DNA of 64,000 bases from JAUIIK01 sp963745675 (lineage in GTDB: Bacteria > Chloroflexota > Chloroflexia > Thermomicrobiales > CFX8). Positions 1-9,712 of the stretch are shown here, piece after piece. The notes beneath the pieces are model-generated. The model saw only the letters and a list, made by a program, of their open reading frames with translations, searched no databases and was not told where the DNA came from. The DNA lies in the NCBI GenBank assembly GCA_963745675.1, contig CAVUYM010000013.1:62001-126000 (forward strand). The letters are read 5' to 3'. Position 1 is the stretch's first letter. Every line of letters starts with the position of its first letter. The position numbers and the translations under genes were made by a program.

Positions 1-2
1 AC

Positions 3-374
3 ATCGACATGACTCGCATCGTCGAGCAGGCGAACGAATTGCATCGGCTGGCACATCGTTTCGATATCCGTGCAGGCACGGCCCGCTCGCATGGCGATGA
101 TATTGACGACGCCGAAGCCGAGCAGATTAACGCGACGATGCTCGGGCTGGCCCGGCTGCTCGTCCCGATCGTCTCAACCGTCACCGGTTCCTACAGCCAG
201 GACCGCTACGGCCACGCCTGGCAGTCCGGCGAAGTCCCGGCGCTAACGCCGTTGGGGATGCTGCCCGATCTCGACCCGGCCAGCGAGCAATACCAGACCC
301 ACTGGGTCGCCGCCGTCCGCGCCCGCAACCGCATCGCCGACACGCTAGAGCTGGCGATCCGGGAGCTTCAATAG
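3..374 (+). CDS. C-terminal fragment, possibly M28-type peptidase
   Basis: The reading frame is already open at the window edge (an Ile-Asp pair precedes the first Met at position 9), so this is probably the 3' end of a longer gene. The visible 121 residues are mostly helical. A segment LVPIV near residue 52 is followed by a Tyr/Ser/Gln-Asp stretch and a charged final helix containing RARNRIAD. This resembles the helical tail that follows the catalytic domain of some M28 aminopeptidase-like proteins. No metal ligands lie in the visible part, so the family is a guess from overall pattern. A stem-loop about 20 bp after the stop fits transcription ending here. Confidence 0.4.
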   Translation: MDMTRIVEQANELHRLAHRFDIRAGTARSHGDDIDDAEAEQINATMLGLARLLVPIVSTVTGSYSQDRYGHAWQSGEVPALTPLGMLPDLDPASEQYQTHWVAAVRARNRIADTLELAIRELQ

Positions 375-394
375 CTCGCTGCTGGTCCCGTCGC

Positions 395-431
395 CCGCTG
401 GCTGTCGCGCCAGAAGAGTGACAGCCAGCGG
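395..431. terminator. Stem-loop after the first gene
   Basis: A 12-bp perfect inverted repeat (ccgctggctgtc at 395-406, gacagccagcgg at 420-431) encloses a 13-nt loop. It follows the stop of the preceding gene by about 20 bp. No strong T-run follows, so it may be a weak terminator or a 3'-end stabiliser. Confidence 0.45.
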
Positions 432-553
432 TAAATTGTGGCAGCGATACTGCCGAAACGCTTCAAGCCCTTCGTCGCTTATCAGACGTAGCGAACGAAT
501 GTGAGAAGCACGACCGGTTTACCCTGAAAACCGGCCAGCAGATCTGGGGCTCG

Positions 554-945
554 ATGAAGTCATTGCCTGTGATCGCCATCCTGATTGTCCTTGGCCTGAC
601 CATAGGCGGCTGTTTGCGGGATGAAGACAGCAACGATGCCGCTATCTGAGCCATCTCCCACACTCGTGCGGACCGAACCGACTGCGACACTCACACCAAT
701 TCCCTCACTCAACAATGTCATAGCTGACTACCCGTTGACGCCCGGCTCGCGGCCGCATGATGCGACACCGGCCGCTGATGACGGGGTCTGATACACCGGC
801 CAGGGAAATGGGACATAAGGCTGGCTTGATCCCGGTACTGGTGAGGTTCGCGAGATCCCGCTCGGCCCCGGTTCGGCTCCTCATGGCGTGATTGTCGGCG
901 AGGATGGGCGAGCCTGAGTCACCGATGGTGGGCCGATACTTCTAT
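554..945 (+). pseudogene. Decayed streptogramin-lyase-like (Vgb) lipoprotein
   Basis: An ATG at 554 begins a lipoprotein-type leader: a short basic start, a hydrophobic stretch, and the lipobox LTIGGC near residue 20. It stops at 647-649. A +1 shift there restores a frame with Thr/Pro-rich spacer and then propeller sequence such as YPLTPGSRPHD, YTGQGNGT and EIPLGPGSAPHGV. These are typical blade motifs of virginiamycin B lyase-like proteins. Three in-frame stops interrupt it (TGA at 789, TAA at 816, TGA at 915). Two of them (789 and 915) sit where the family usually has Trp, consistent with TGG to TGA changes. Similarity fades after about 930, so the gene is frameshifted, interrupted and truncated, and cannot make a working enzyme. 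Confidence 0.6.
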
Positions 946-1088
946 TGAACATGCGGAAACGTCACTATGTCTACCGAAAGTCCTGTTACTATGCAGTCTT
1001 CGTGCCATGTACGTTATAGTGAACTTTCAGAGGCTCGAGCGCCGTCGTTCACGGGATACGGCGCTACTGGAACTAGAAGGTGTTGTTC

Positions 1089-1325
1089 ATGCAAAGCCGG
1101 ATGTTGCGGGCCGGACTCGCTGGACTGCTCGCGCTCGTCGCATCGATTTCCGGGCTGGTCAGCCAGCCCAGTGCGCCGCTTGACTTCGGAGTGCCGCAGG
1201 CCGAGTCATGCAAAGCCGGATGTTGCGGGCCGGACTCGCTGGACTGCTCGCGCTCGTCGCATCGATAACAGGGCTGGTCAGCCGCCCAGTACGCCACTCG
1301 AATTTGGAGTGCCGCAGGCCGAAGC
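1089..1325 (+). repeat. Tandem 119-bp duplication of a signal-peptide region
   Basis: Two adjacent near-identical copies (1089-1207 and 1208 to about 1325) each start with ATG and encode MQSRMLRAGLAGLLALVAS, a complete secretion signal core, followed by sequence up to a VPQAE segment. The unit is 119 bp, not a multiple of three. The second copy also lacks one base (cag to cg near 1282), so neither ATG reads cleanly into the mature protein. The AAGGTG-type ribosome site lies before the first copy, so 1089 is probably the ancestral start. Confidence 0.85.
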
Positions 1326-2840
1326 GGCAAATGGCGCGGTGACGACCTGCGACTTCGCGACCTTGTCCGCAGTGATCGCGAGTGTCCAGGCGACGGGCGG
1401 CGGCACGATTATCATCGATTGCGCTGGCACGATCAATTTCACCTCAACGATCAACATCACGACCGACGTCACCATCTCTGGCCGGGGCGCAGTCTTCGAC
1501 GGCGGCAGCCCCTTCTTCGACGTGGCGTTTGGCGACACGCTAACCCTGATCGATCTCACTCTGCAAAATGGCAGCCGGTCTGAAACCGGCGGCGTCACCG
1601 ATGGTGGCGCGATAAGCAGCGACGGCGACCTGAATATTTATGGGGTGACCTTCGACAACAACCAGCTACTGAATGATGGTGGGCGGGTGCGTGGCGCTGC
1701 GATCTACACAACCGGATCGTCCCTGATCGTCGGCAGCACATTCACCGGCAATAGTGGTACGGCAGATGCTGTCGAGGGTGGAGCAATCGGCAGCTTCCAT
1801 GCATCGGATGAAACGCTCACGATCGTCTCAACGACGTTCGACGGCAACCAGGCGATAGGCGACGAGAGCGGCTCATCCACTGGCAGCCTCGGCGGAGCAA
1901 TCTATGCCACCAACCCGATCTTCGTAGACGCCTCCACCTTCCTGAACAATTCAGCGACCGATCCCACTACCGGTGAAGGCGGCGCAATCTTCCTCACCAA
2001 CTCGAACGCTGGCGAGATCTCCAACTCAACGTTTGAGAACAACAATGCCCTCGGCGGCGGGGCCATCTTCCTGAATGGAGCCAATCTGGATCTACGGACC
2101 TCGACATTCAACGGCAACAGCGCAACCTTCTCCGGGGGCGCTGTAAGCACGCTTGGTGTGGCAACCATCGAATTCAATGTCTGGAACAGCACCTTCTCAG
2201 GCAATCAGGCCGGATCATCCGGTGGTGCGATCGACAGTTTCCAGAACTCGAACACGACAATCCTTGGTAGCACCTTCAAGAACAACACGTCCCCCGACGC
2301 CGGTAGCGCTATCGATATCGCTGGAGGATCGACAAACCTGTCGATCGGCGGGTCAGATCATCGATTCGACCGGCGTCAGCACGGCCGCGAACTGTGAGGA
2401 TACGAGTTCGAGTGGAGACATCACCTCACTCGATCACAACATCAGCAACGACGCGACCTGCAACCTGACGGCCACGAACGACCAGCCCAGCATCAACCCG
2501 CTCGTCGATCCGACGCTAGCGAACAACGGCGGTCCGACGGAGACACACCTGCTTCAAACCGGCAGCCCAGCCCTGGATGACATCCCGGCCGGTTCCTGCG
2601 GAACATCGTCGACCAGCACCGATCAGCGCGGCATACCCCGTCCGGTCAACACCTCCTGCGATGTCGGCGCAGTCGAAAATGGCGGCACGCCGCCGGTGCA
2701 GATCCACGCCGTCTGGAACGACGGTCCGATCCTGGTCGGAGATTCGGCGACCATCACCGTCGACGCGAGCGGCCCGACGAGCCCTTCGCTGAGCTACGAA
2801 TACGACTGCAACGGCAACGGCTCCTACAGCGACAGCGGCG
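1089..2840 (+). pseudogene. Secreted beta-helix protein 1, N-terminal part (frameshifted)
   Basis: After the duplicated signal region, the frame used from about 1285 to 2340 encodes a right-handed parallel beta-helix. Many short rungs carry the pattern STF-x-x-N and GGAI, as in polymorphic outer-membrane-like and pectate-lyase-fold proteins. A shift near 2345 moves to a second frame. That frame holds the usual closing segment of such proteins (choice-of-anchor Q type): NNGGPTETHLL, GSPALDD, DQRGIPRP and CDVGAVE. It then begins a PKD-like domain, and another shift lies near 2850. The downstream part continues to 4727. Function is probably an extracellular or surface adhesin/scaffold. The broken frames mean it is either dead or affected by sequence errors. 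Confidence 0.65.
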
Positions 2841-4727
2841 ATGTTGGGCCGACGGCGAGCAAGCAGCGCAAGCTGTACCTTCAACAGCGGCGGAGACCAC
2901 GTCGTAAACGTGCGGGCGAGCGCCGGAGGAGATCAGGCAACCGGAGCTACAACGGTAACCGTCCTGACAAACTCGGTCACCGTCGACACTCCACTATTCG
3001 CCCCCTCGGTCCCTGATGAAGGGGAGTCGGTCGTCGCCAGCGCAACATTCACCGTCGATCTCCTCGGCGGGGCACGGTCGTGCACCGTCGACTATGGCGA
3101 AGGTGATGGGCCGCAGGCGGGCACGGTCGTCGGAACAACCTGCACCGGCCCCAACCACATCTATGACGACAATGGCAGCCATACCGTGACGATCGAGGTC
3201 TGTGACGGCTCAAACTGCGATGATGCCAGCAACGTGCTAAATGTGAGCAACGCTAACCCGACCGTCAGTAGCGTCGTGGCCGTTCCGGCGACAATCAACG
3301 AGACCAGTTCGACGGAGGTCACGGCGACCTTCTCCGACGCCGGTGTGCTGGATACCCATACTTGCACAATCGACTGGGACGACGGCTCGAACGCTGAGAC
3401 CGGCACCGTCGATCAGAACGCCGGCACCTGCACGGGAAGTCACACCTACCCGGACGACAAGACGTCCAACACGGCAAGCGACGACTACACCGTCACGGTA
3501 ACGATCATTGACAACGACCTCGGGTCCGGCGCGAACACTACGACAGTTACCGTTCACAACGTCCCGCCGGTCATTACCGACGTGACGAACAATGGGCCGG
3601 TGGCCGAAGGCAGTCCAGCGACGATCACTGTGACGGCAAATGAACTCGCCGCGCCAGCCGACGATCCGCTAATGTATGAATTCGACTGCGACAATGACGC
3701 GATCTACGAAGTCGGTCCCAAGACCACGAATTTCACGACCTGTACGTTCGGGAATCGAGGGCGACTACACGTCGGCGTTCGCGTCCAGGACGATGATCTC
3801 GGGATGGCCACCGATACGACCATCGTCCAGGTTACGAACGTCGCGCCGACCATCATCGGCATGACGGCGGTCGCCGGATACGATCAACGAGACCGAATCG
3901 TCAACAGCTCACGGTCGATTTCACCGATGACGGCGCTGGCGACACGCACACCTGTTCGATCGACTGGGGTGATGGTTCACCGGCACGAGCCGGGCGTCGT
4001 CGATCAGAACGCCGGCACCTGCACCGGGACCCACACTTACGCGGACAACAACCCTTCCGGCACGCCGAGCGACAGCTACACGATCACCGCGACGATCGAC
4101 GACGGAATCGATAGCGACACCGACACGGTGATGATAACCGTGCACAATGTCCCGCCAGTAATTGATTCGATCACAACGAATGCACCGGTGCCGCAAGGCG
4201 AGCCGGTGAACGTCACCGTCACTGCGTCAGACGTAGCCGGAGTCAATGACCCTCTCACGTACGAGTTTGACTGCGACGGCGACAATATCTATGAAGTTGG
4301 ACCCCAAGCGGCCAACAGTACAAGTTGCACGCTTGCCCTCAGCAACGCCCAGACGACGATCGGGGTGCGAGTCACGGACGACGATGCCGGTGTGGCGTCG
4401 AGCGCGATTGAGGTTGGCCAGTCGGTGATGTTGTGCGCGAGCCCATGGACGGGCAGCGTGCATGGGGTCGGCCAAGCCGGATGCGTGCCGGGAATGATCA
4501 GCCTGGAGGTCCCCGGACCTGTTCCCACGACCTTCTGTATCAGCAACTACACCGGAGCGCTACGCTATGCGGCGAATAACAGCTGCACGAGTGCTGAGCG
4601 ACCACACCTCCTGCTGGGCGATGGCCCGCTGAGCTACTGCCAGAGCCGCTATACGAACCAACTGCGGGTGCCGCGCACTCCAGGTCAGTGCAGTGTCTAT
4701 GAGATACCGGGCGTAATTCCGGGCTAG
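2841..4727 (+). CDS. Secreted beta-helix protein 1, PKD repeats and Cys-rich C-terminus
   Basis: This 628-residue frame continues the preceding beta-helix gene and is not a separate gene: its first Met lies inside the previous frame. It contains several PKD/Ig-like units of about 100 residues with recurring segments such as CTIDWDDGS, VDQNAGTCTG, TVTVHNVPP and YEFDCD. Between about 3870 and 4000 the frame departs from the repeat and then returns, showing two compensating shifts; the expected sequence is readable in another frame. The last about 100 residues hold three Cys-x-x-x-x-T-G-x-(L/V)-(R/H) motifs (CASPWTG, CISNYTGALR, CQSRYTNQLR), each followed by a second Cys. The same tail ends the large secreted protein at 61.2-61.5 kb. 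Confidence 0.6.
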   Translation: MLGRRRASSASCTFNSGGDHVVNVRASAGGDQATGATTVTVLTNSVTVDTPLFAPSVPDEGESVVASATFTVDLLGGARSCTVDYGEGDGPQAGTVVGTTCTGPNHIYDDNGSHTVTIEVCDGSNCDDASNVLNVSNANPTVSSVVAVPATINETSSTEVTATFSDAGVLDTHTCTIDWDDGSNAETGTVDQNAGTCTGSHTYPDDKTSNTASDDYTVTVTIIDNDLGSGANTTTVTVHNVPPVITDVTNNGPVAEGSPATITVTANELAAPADDPLMYEFDCDNDAIYEVGPKTTNFTTCTFGNRGRLHVGVRVQDDDLGMATDTTIVQVTNVAPTIIGMTAVAGYDQRDRIVNSSRSISPMTALATRTPVRSTGVMVHRHEPGVVDQNAGTCTGTHTYADNNPSGTPSDSYTITATIDDGIDSDTDTVMITVHNVPPVIDSITTNAPVPQGEPVNVTVTASDVAGVNDPLTYEFDCDGDNIYEVGPQAANSTSCTLALSNAQTTIGVRVTDDDAGVASSAIEVGQSVMLCASPWTGSVHGVGQAGCVPGMISLEVPGPVPTTFCISNYTGALRYAANNSCTSAERPHLLLGDGPLSYCQSRYTNQLRVPRTPGQCSVYEIPGVIPG

Positions 4728-5050
4728 AGCGGCCAATCACACGCAGGCGTTGACCACATGTCGTCTGAGCGCGTGCGGCCTCGCCTACAACGTGCTTTCG
4801 CCGCCAGACGCCATCATCCTGGATAGGCATCGTAGATCTGCGCTGCGGATGACCAACCATCCGCAGGCGAATTCAATACGCTCTTGAATTGCACAACCTC
4901 TCCATGCCTCAGCTGCTCCGGCCCGGTTTGGGCTCTTGAGTCCGTCGCCGGCACGTTGGTCATGATCTGGAGGCAGCCAGCCTGCAATGCCAGTACAACC
5001 AGCTATACAGGTCGAGCTGCCACACCAATCTAGCGATCGATCGAGATCTC
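4728..5050. other. Intergenic, convergent gene ends
   Basis: The space between two convergent genes holds no supported gene. I see no convincing terminator hairpin with a T-run and no RNA gene. Confidence 0.5.
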
Positions 5051-6250
5051 TCAATTTGCAGGTTCGCAGCCCATCTGCTCGCGAAATGTCGCGTCCAATT
5101 GTTCGCGCAATTCAGGGCGCAACAGGACATCGGCGGCGGTCCAGGCGAGGACGGTTGCGCCGGTCGCGGTTAGCTCGTCGGCGCGCTCGCTGCCGGAGGC
5201 TACTGCAAATTCGGGGGTGTGGTTGCCGATACCTTTCTCGCAGATCTGGAGATAGGGATGGATCGTCGGGACGAGCTGGCTGACGTCGCCGATGTCGCTC
5301 GATCCGACGCCTGCGCCTTCCGGCGGCACCTCGTAGTCGATACCGATTGCCGTCAGATTCTCGCGGAAGGTATCGACCAGCGCCAGGTTGCTGACACGCT
5401 GCTTGTAGCTGATGCCTTCGCTGATCTCGACGGTACAGCCGGTCGCCAGCGCCGCCGCCTCGACGATGTTGCGGAAGCGCCCTTTTAGCTCCTCCTGGTA
5501 GCTCTGGTCGTCGCTACGGACGATGAATTTAGCGGCGGTGTATTCCGGGATGATGTTGGCGGCGTCGCCACCGTGGGTAATAACACCGTGGATGCGGGTG
5601 TTCGGCTTGAATGCCTGGCGTAGCGCGTTGACGCTGTTGAAGACCTGGATCATGGCGTCGAGGGCGTTGACGCCACTCTCGGGACTCGATGAGGCGTGAG
5701 CCGACTTGCCGTGGAACTCGATCGTGTAAGGCGTCGCGGCCAGCGAACCCCGATCAAGGTAGGTCGTGTCGCGGGGATGCATCATCATCGCCGCGCTCAG
5801 GCCGTTGAAGACGCCCGCCTCAGCCATCGTGACCTTGCCGCCGCCACCTTCCTCCGCTGGCGTTCCGATCACCTTGAGCGTGCCTTGAATGTCGGGGAGA
5901 GCCCGGCGCAGCGCGATGCCAGCGCCCATCGCCCAGGTGCCGATCAGGTTGTGGCCGCAGGCGTGGCCGAGCCCCGGCAACGCGTCGTACTCGGCGATGA
6001 GGGCGACGACCGGCTCGCCGCTGCCATAGGTCGCGATGAAGGCGGTCTCGAGTCCGGCGACTCCGCGCTCGACCTCGAAGCCGTGCTCTTCCAGCTCGTT
6101 GGTCAACGCCGTCATCGATTCGTGTTCCTGGAAAGCGATCTCCGGGTTAGCGTGCATGCCCTGTGCGATCTGGATCAGACGCGGGTGCAGCGCCTGCGCC
6201 TCTTTTTCAATGCGGTCCTTGACTTCGGCGATCGTGTCCGTTGCGGTCAT
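5051..6250 (-). CDS. M20-family amidohydrolase (PM20D2/AbgB-like)
   Basis: An intact 399-residue zinc-dependent amidohydrolase of the M20 peptidase clan, expected to cut amide bonds of N-acyl amino acids or small peptides in the cytoplasm. Metal-site motifs are present: ACGHN with Cys98 and His100, PAEEGG with the Glu pair 133-134, His158 in HPR, and His344 near the C-terminus. The dimerisation-domain signature GKSAHAS is at 181-187. The SSDIGDVS segment near 317 is the form seen in AbgB/PM20D2-type members rather than the GSEDF of IAA-amino-acid hydrolases. The start is supported by GGAGG eight bases before ATG. Its substrate cannot be read from sequence, and its neighbours give no pathway context. 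Confidence 0.85.
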   Translation of the reverse strand: MTATDTIAEVKDRIEKEAQALHPRLIQIAQGMHANPEIAFQEHESMTALTNELEEHGFEVERGVAGLETAFIATYGSGEPVVALIAEYDALPGLGHACGHNLIGTWAMGAGIALRRALPDIQGTLKVIGTPAEEGGGGKVTMAEAGVFNGLSAAMMMHPRDTTYLDRGSLAATPYTIEFHGKSAHASSSPESGVNALDAMIQVFNSVNALRQAFKPNTRIHGVITHGGDAANIIPEYTAAKFIVRSDDQSYQEELKGRFRNIVEAAALATGCTVEISEGISYKQRVSNLALVDTFRENLTAIGIDYEVPPEGAGVGSSDIGDVSQLVPTIHPYLQICEKGIGNHTPEFAVASGSERADELTATGATVLAWTAADVLLRPELREQLDATFREQMGCEPAN

Positions 6251-6406
6251 GCGTTCCTCCAGGATTTTCAGTTATCTTGGTCGTGCTCATCTACGCTTGC
6301 GTCATTTTAGGCTGATCATCGAAGTGCGGTGAAGAGCGGGCACGAGCGCCCACCTACAGGATTCGACAACATCAACTGCTTCGGCTGGTTCAGAAACAGC
6401 AATCAG

Positions 6407-6504
6407 GTAGAGACGTGCCGCTGGCGCGTCTGGGTGCCGACGGTGATGTTTTCCGGGAAAACAATCACCGTCGCCACCAAGACGCGCCAGCGGCATGTCT
6501 CTAC
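6407..6504. repeat. 48-bp near-perfect inverted repeat (giant hairpin)
   Basis: Arms at 6407-6454 and 6457-6504 are almost perfectly complementary with essentially no loop. The core is gtagagac, gccgctggcgcgtct, then cggtgat and ttttcc around the centre. It lies in the 505-bp space between the upstream region of the M20 gene and the 3' end of a LuxR-type gene, where I see no gene. It could be a palindromic repeat, the remains of a small inverted-repeat transposon, or a two-way terminator. No transposase lies inside. Confidence 0.8.
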
Positions 6505-6755
6505 GGTGTGTGGCTGCGAAGGTGCATCATCTGCGGCTAACAGGATGCCGTTTGCGGCCTCCGGTTGCATGCCCAGCCAGCAGCAGTGCGCCGTTGCGGT
6601 TCAAAACGTTGCAAAGGAAAAGCGGGGACAAGTTGTGGTTTGCGCACCTGCCCCCGCTAGTTTGGCACGTGGTGTGGACCACGCGCTGACATAGTGTACT
6701 GCTTACCATCGATTGCGGCATGAACCGCACAAATGTCGCCGTGATTCAGCAAGGC

Positions 6756-7424
6756 CTATTCATCAGCAGTCAAGCCATGCTGGAAGGCGAAGGCACTGGC
6801 GGCAGTTCGGGAGTTGACTCCGAGCTTGTTGTAGACCGAGCGTAGATGACGGCCGACAGTGCGCGGGCTAATGAAGAGTTGCTCACCAACTTCTGCATCG
6901 GTCATGCCTTGCGCCACCAGTTGCAGCACTTCCAATTCACGCGGAGAGAGTCCGCCCGGTACCTTGCCAGTAGCGGTAGCGATAGCGTTCTCGGCTTCGG
7001 CTTGATCCAGCCTGGCGAGCAGAGGCCGAGTTCCAAGTCGCTCGGCCCCACGACGAACTTCCTCTGCTGCGATCTCTGCTTCTGCCTGCAGGCCGCGTTT
7101 ACGCAGCAGGCTCACGCGCTCGAGCTGCACCATTGCGATCTCATAGGGAGCGGCGCATGCTTGCGCCAGCGCAAGAGCCCGGTCGAGGTGCTGCGTCGCC
7201 GCGTCGAGTTCGTTAGTGAGGAGCGCCAGATGTCCGAGATAGCGTTCGGCCTGTATCAGCGCCAGCGGTTGACGTGGTTGGCTCGCGAGTTCTAGAGCCT
7301 CGCTGGCATAGGCGCTGGGCAAGTCCGAGATCGCCGCGGGCTTCGTGAATTCGGCCTCGCAACAAGCGACTCTCAGCTCGGTTGAGCAGGCGACCGCTCC
7401 ATTCCAGCCATGCATCATGGGCAT
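6756..7424 (-). pseudogene. C-terminal part of LuxR-type ATPase 1 (separate frame)
   Basis: This frame carries the TPR-like helices and the LuxR-type DNA-binding tail (GGLSPRELEVLQLV, then SPRTVGRHL and YNKLGV) belonging to the ATPase encoded just upstream. A middle piece (WVDAHDAWLEWSG and following) is found in the third frame between 7330 and 7437. Two shifts about 100 bp apart therefore separate sensor and output. Joining the three frames gives about 985 residues, matching the intact 973-residue paralogue at 53.4 kb, whose corresponding region reads WLEMHDHWLDWSG. Any protein made from the upstream start would lack the DNA-binding domain. Confidence 0.7.
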
Positions 7425-9712
7425 CGACCCAGCGCATCGCCAGCGGTCACATCGCCAGTGGCAAGCGCAAGCTCAACGCCGGTGCGCTGCAACCAGAGCG
7501 CGCTGAAGAAGTAATAGTTGCTTGGTTCGGTCGACGGTCCCAGTGGTAGCGACTGCTGAAGATAGCGCTGGGCGTCACCGAGATTGCCCCGGCGTAGCGC
7601 CAGAATGGCGAGTACCCGCAAGGCGTCGAAGCGCATACCATCGAACTCCAGATCGATCTTTGCCTGCTCTTCGGCGGAATCCCAATGACCATCGAGCAAG
7701 AGCGTGGCGTAGACCGACATATCGGTCGAAGGGCGCGAGTCATCCTGCTCAGAAGAAGCTCGACTGCCAGGCATTTCCACGCGATCCCAGGCGGCCAGTG
7801 CGTCGGCGGCCAGTTGTTTGCGCGCCTCACGCTGATCGGCGTCGTATGGCAACACAATCTCCATCAATTCCCAGTTCAGGAGCATGCCGGTCAGATGGGG
7901 ATCGCGCAGTTGTGAGGCCACAGTCCGCCCCTGACTGAAGGCTTGCCGGGCGGCTGAAGAGTCGCCGATACCGGCTGCTGCCAGCGCGATTCCGGAATAG
8001 GCACGGCTGACTGCTTCGGAGATTTCATTGGGGTGATGATCGAGATAGCGCTGGCCATGATCGAGTGCCCGATCGTAGAGTCCATAGCGTCCATACACCT
8101 GTGCCAGCGCGCCACCGCTCGGCACGGTCAATGCGCCACGAATACCGGCATATGTACCGGCTTCGTCGAGTGCACCGGCAACTGCGTCAATCTCTTCAAG
8201 GGCATTGTCGCCGCGCAAACTACGGATCTGAGCGCTACTCCATCGACTGTAGAGAGCGAGTGCTTCGTCACCCGATTCCTCAGCGAGCTGTTTTGCCCGG
8301 TCGAGATAGCGCAGCCCGCGCGTTGCATCCGCGAAGCGAAAGGTCATCGCCAGATCGCAGAGCAGCCAGCCCTGTTCAGGCGCCGGTAACTCGCTCTCTC
8401 CAAGTACGCTCAGTGCTTGCTCGAAACGATCAGATGCCATCTCATAGGCAAAACTCTTGATCGCCCGGCGTCCGGCCGCGATCAACCAGCGTCCGGCCCG
8501 GGGATCACCTGCCAGCTGAAAGTGATGGGCGACAACGTCCGGGTCGGCGCCTGGCTCGCCAGCCAGAAGCTCTCCGACCCGGGCGTGCCAGGTGCGGCGG
8601 CGAGGCAAGATCAACTGGTTGTAGAGCGTCGTCCGGAAGAGCGCGTGGCTAAAGCGATAGCCGTCTCCGGTAGGGAGTTCCTGGAGAATACCAATCTGCT
8701 GTGACGCTTCGATGACGTCAATGAGCTCCAGATCATCGACACCAGCGAGTGTCGCCCAGAGATCGAGCGGGACTTCATTTCCAAGGACCGCCGCCAGCTG
8801 AAGGATCTGAACCTGTTCGGGAGTCAGGCGTTCCAAACGCTGATCGACGAACTGCCGGACCAGCAGTGGCACCTGGACCGAACCTAACTCATGGAGGGTC
8901 CATCTATCTCCCTGCCGCCGGAGCTTGCCGTCGGCTTCAAGATTGAAGAGCAGTTCGATCGTAAAGAAGGGAATGCCCTCGCCATGGCGGTAGAGCCATG
9001 CCGCCAGCTGTTGTTGCGCGCCCGCCGAATCCATCGGATAGCGAGAAGCAACCAGTGCGCCAATAGCCTCGGCGTCGATCTGGCGCAATTCGATACGGAC
9101 GGCCCTGGAATCACGCACCAGCCCGGGCAAGCGTCTATAGAGCGGTATACCGCTGGTGACTTCAATATCACGATAAGAACCGATGAGGACGACCGGCAAA
9201 TGCTCGATGCTGGTTGCCAGATGATGCAACAGCTCGATACTGGCTCCATCCGACCAATGGAGATCTTCCAACACGATGACAACCAGCTGCTCTTCGGCCA
9301 GCTCGTTGACAAAGGCGAGCACATCAGCGAAGAGTTCGCTACGCGCAGCAGTCTGCTGCAGATCGCCGCCAGAAACCAGGGCCGAGGGAACGCTGGTCCG
9401 CGAATTCGCTTCTACGAGGCGTTGATAGTTATTGAGCATGTCGGACCAGATACTGAATGGCGGGCTCGTCATCAGATCGCGGCAAGCGGCTGCGAGGATG
9501 ATCGCATCTGGCGCTTCGCTCAGGAGCACATGCTCGATCAACGATGTCTTGCCGATTCCTGCCTCGCCACTGATGAGCACGAGTTTCCCGTTACCGGCCG
9601 CTGCACTCTCAAGCACAGCGCTGAGTGCCGCGACCTCGCGATCGCGGCCAAAGATCGGCTCAAGTGGTTCCATTGAATCTGTCTGCAACATCATTGTTTT
9701 CACGCCTGCCAA
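7415..9712 (-). CDS. LuxR-family STAND ATPase regulator 1 (frameshifted)
   Basis: The 765-residue open frame encodes the N-terminal ATPase and central helical repeats of a large MalT/LAL-like transcription regulator. Walker A is GEAGIGKTS at 49-57 and Walker B is LEDLHWSD at 148-155. From about residue 400, helical hairpins of TPR type follow. Regulators of this class bind an inducer in the helical region and ATP in the N-terminal module, then activate promoters with a C-terminal LuxR helix-turn-helix. Here that tail is out of frame (see the piece ending at 6756). It is divergent from the NHL-protein region downstream. Several near Mets (residues 1, 7, 8, 14) make the exact start uncertain. 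Confidence 0.75.
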   Translation of the reverse strand: MAGVKTMMLQTDSMEPLEPIFGRDREVAALSAVLESAAAGNGKLVLISGEAGIGKTSLIEHVLLSEAPDAIILAAACRDLMTSPPFSIWSDMLNNYQRLVEANSRTSVPSALVSGGDLQQTAARSELFADVLAFVNELAEEQLVVIVLEDLHWSDGASIELLHHLATSIEHLPVVLIGSYRDIEVTSGIPLYRRLPGLVRDSRAVRIELRQIDAEAIGALVASRYPMDSAGAQQQLAAWLYRHGEGIPFFTIELLFNLEADGKLRRQGDRWTLHELGSVQVPLLVRQFVDQRLERLTPEQVQILQLAAVLGNEVPLDLWATLAGVDDLELIDVIEASQQIGILQELPTGDGYRFSHALFRTTLYNQLILPRRRTWHARVGELLAGEPGADPDVVAHHFQLAGDPRAGRWLIAAGRRAIKSFAYEMASDRFEQALSVLGESELPAPEQGWLLCDLAMTFRFADATRGLRYLDRAKQLAEESGDEALALYSRWSSAQIRSLRGDNALEEIDAVAGALDEAGTYAGIRGALTVPSGGALAQVYGRYGLYDRALDHGQRYLDHHPNEISEAVSRAYSGIALAAAGIGDSSAARQAFSQGRTVASQLRDPHLTGMLLNWELMEIVLPYDADQREARKQLAADALAAWDRVEMPGSRASSEQDDSRPSTDMSVYATLLLDGHWDSAEEQAKIDLEFDGMRFDALRVLAILALRRGNLGDAQRYLQQSLPLGPSTEPSNYYFFSALWLQRTGVELALATGDVTAGDALGRCP

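Noticed and set aside
967..1200. Long start (ATG 967) for the beta-helix gene
   Set aside because: The first about 100 codons of that frame are out of phase with the signal peptide copies, Cys/Ser/Arg-rich, and have no ribosome site. The frame is real only from about 1285.
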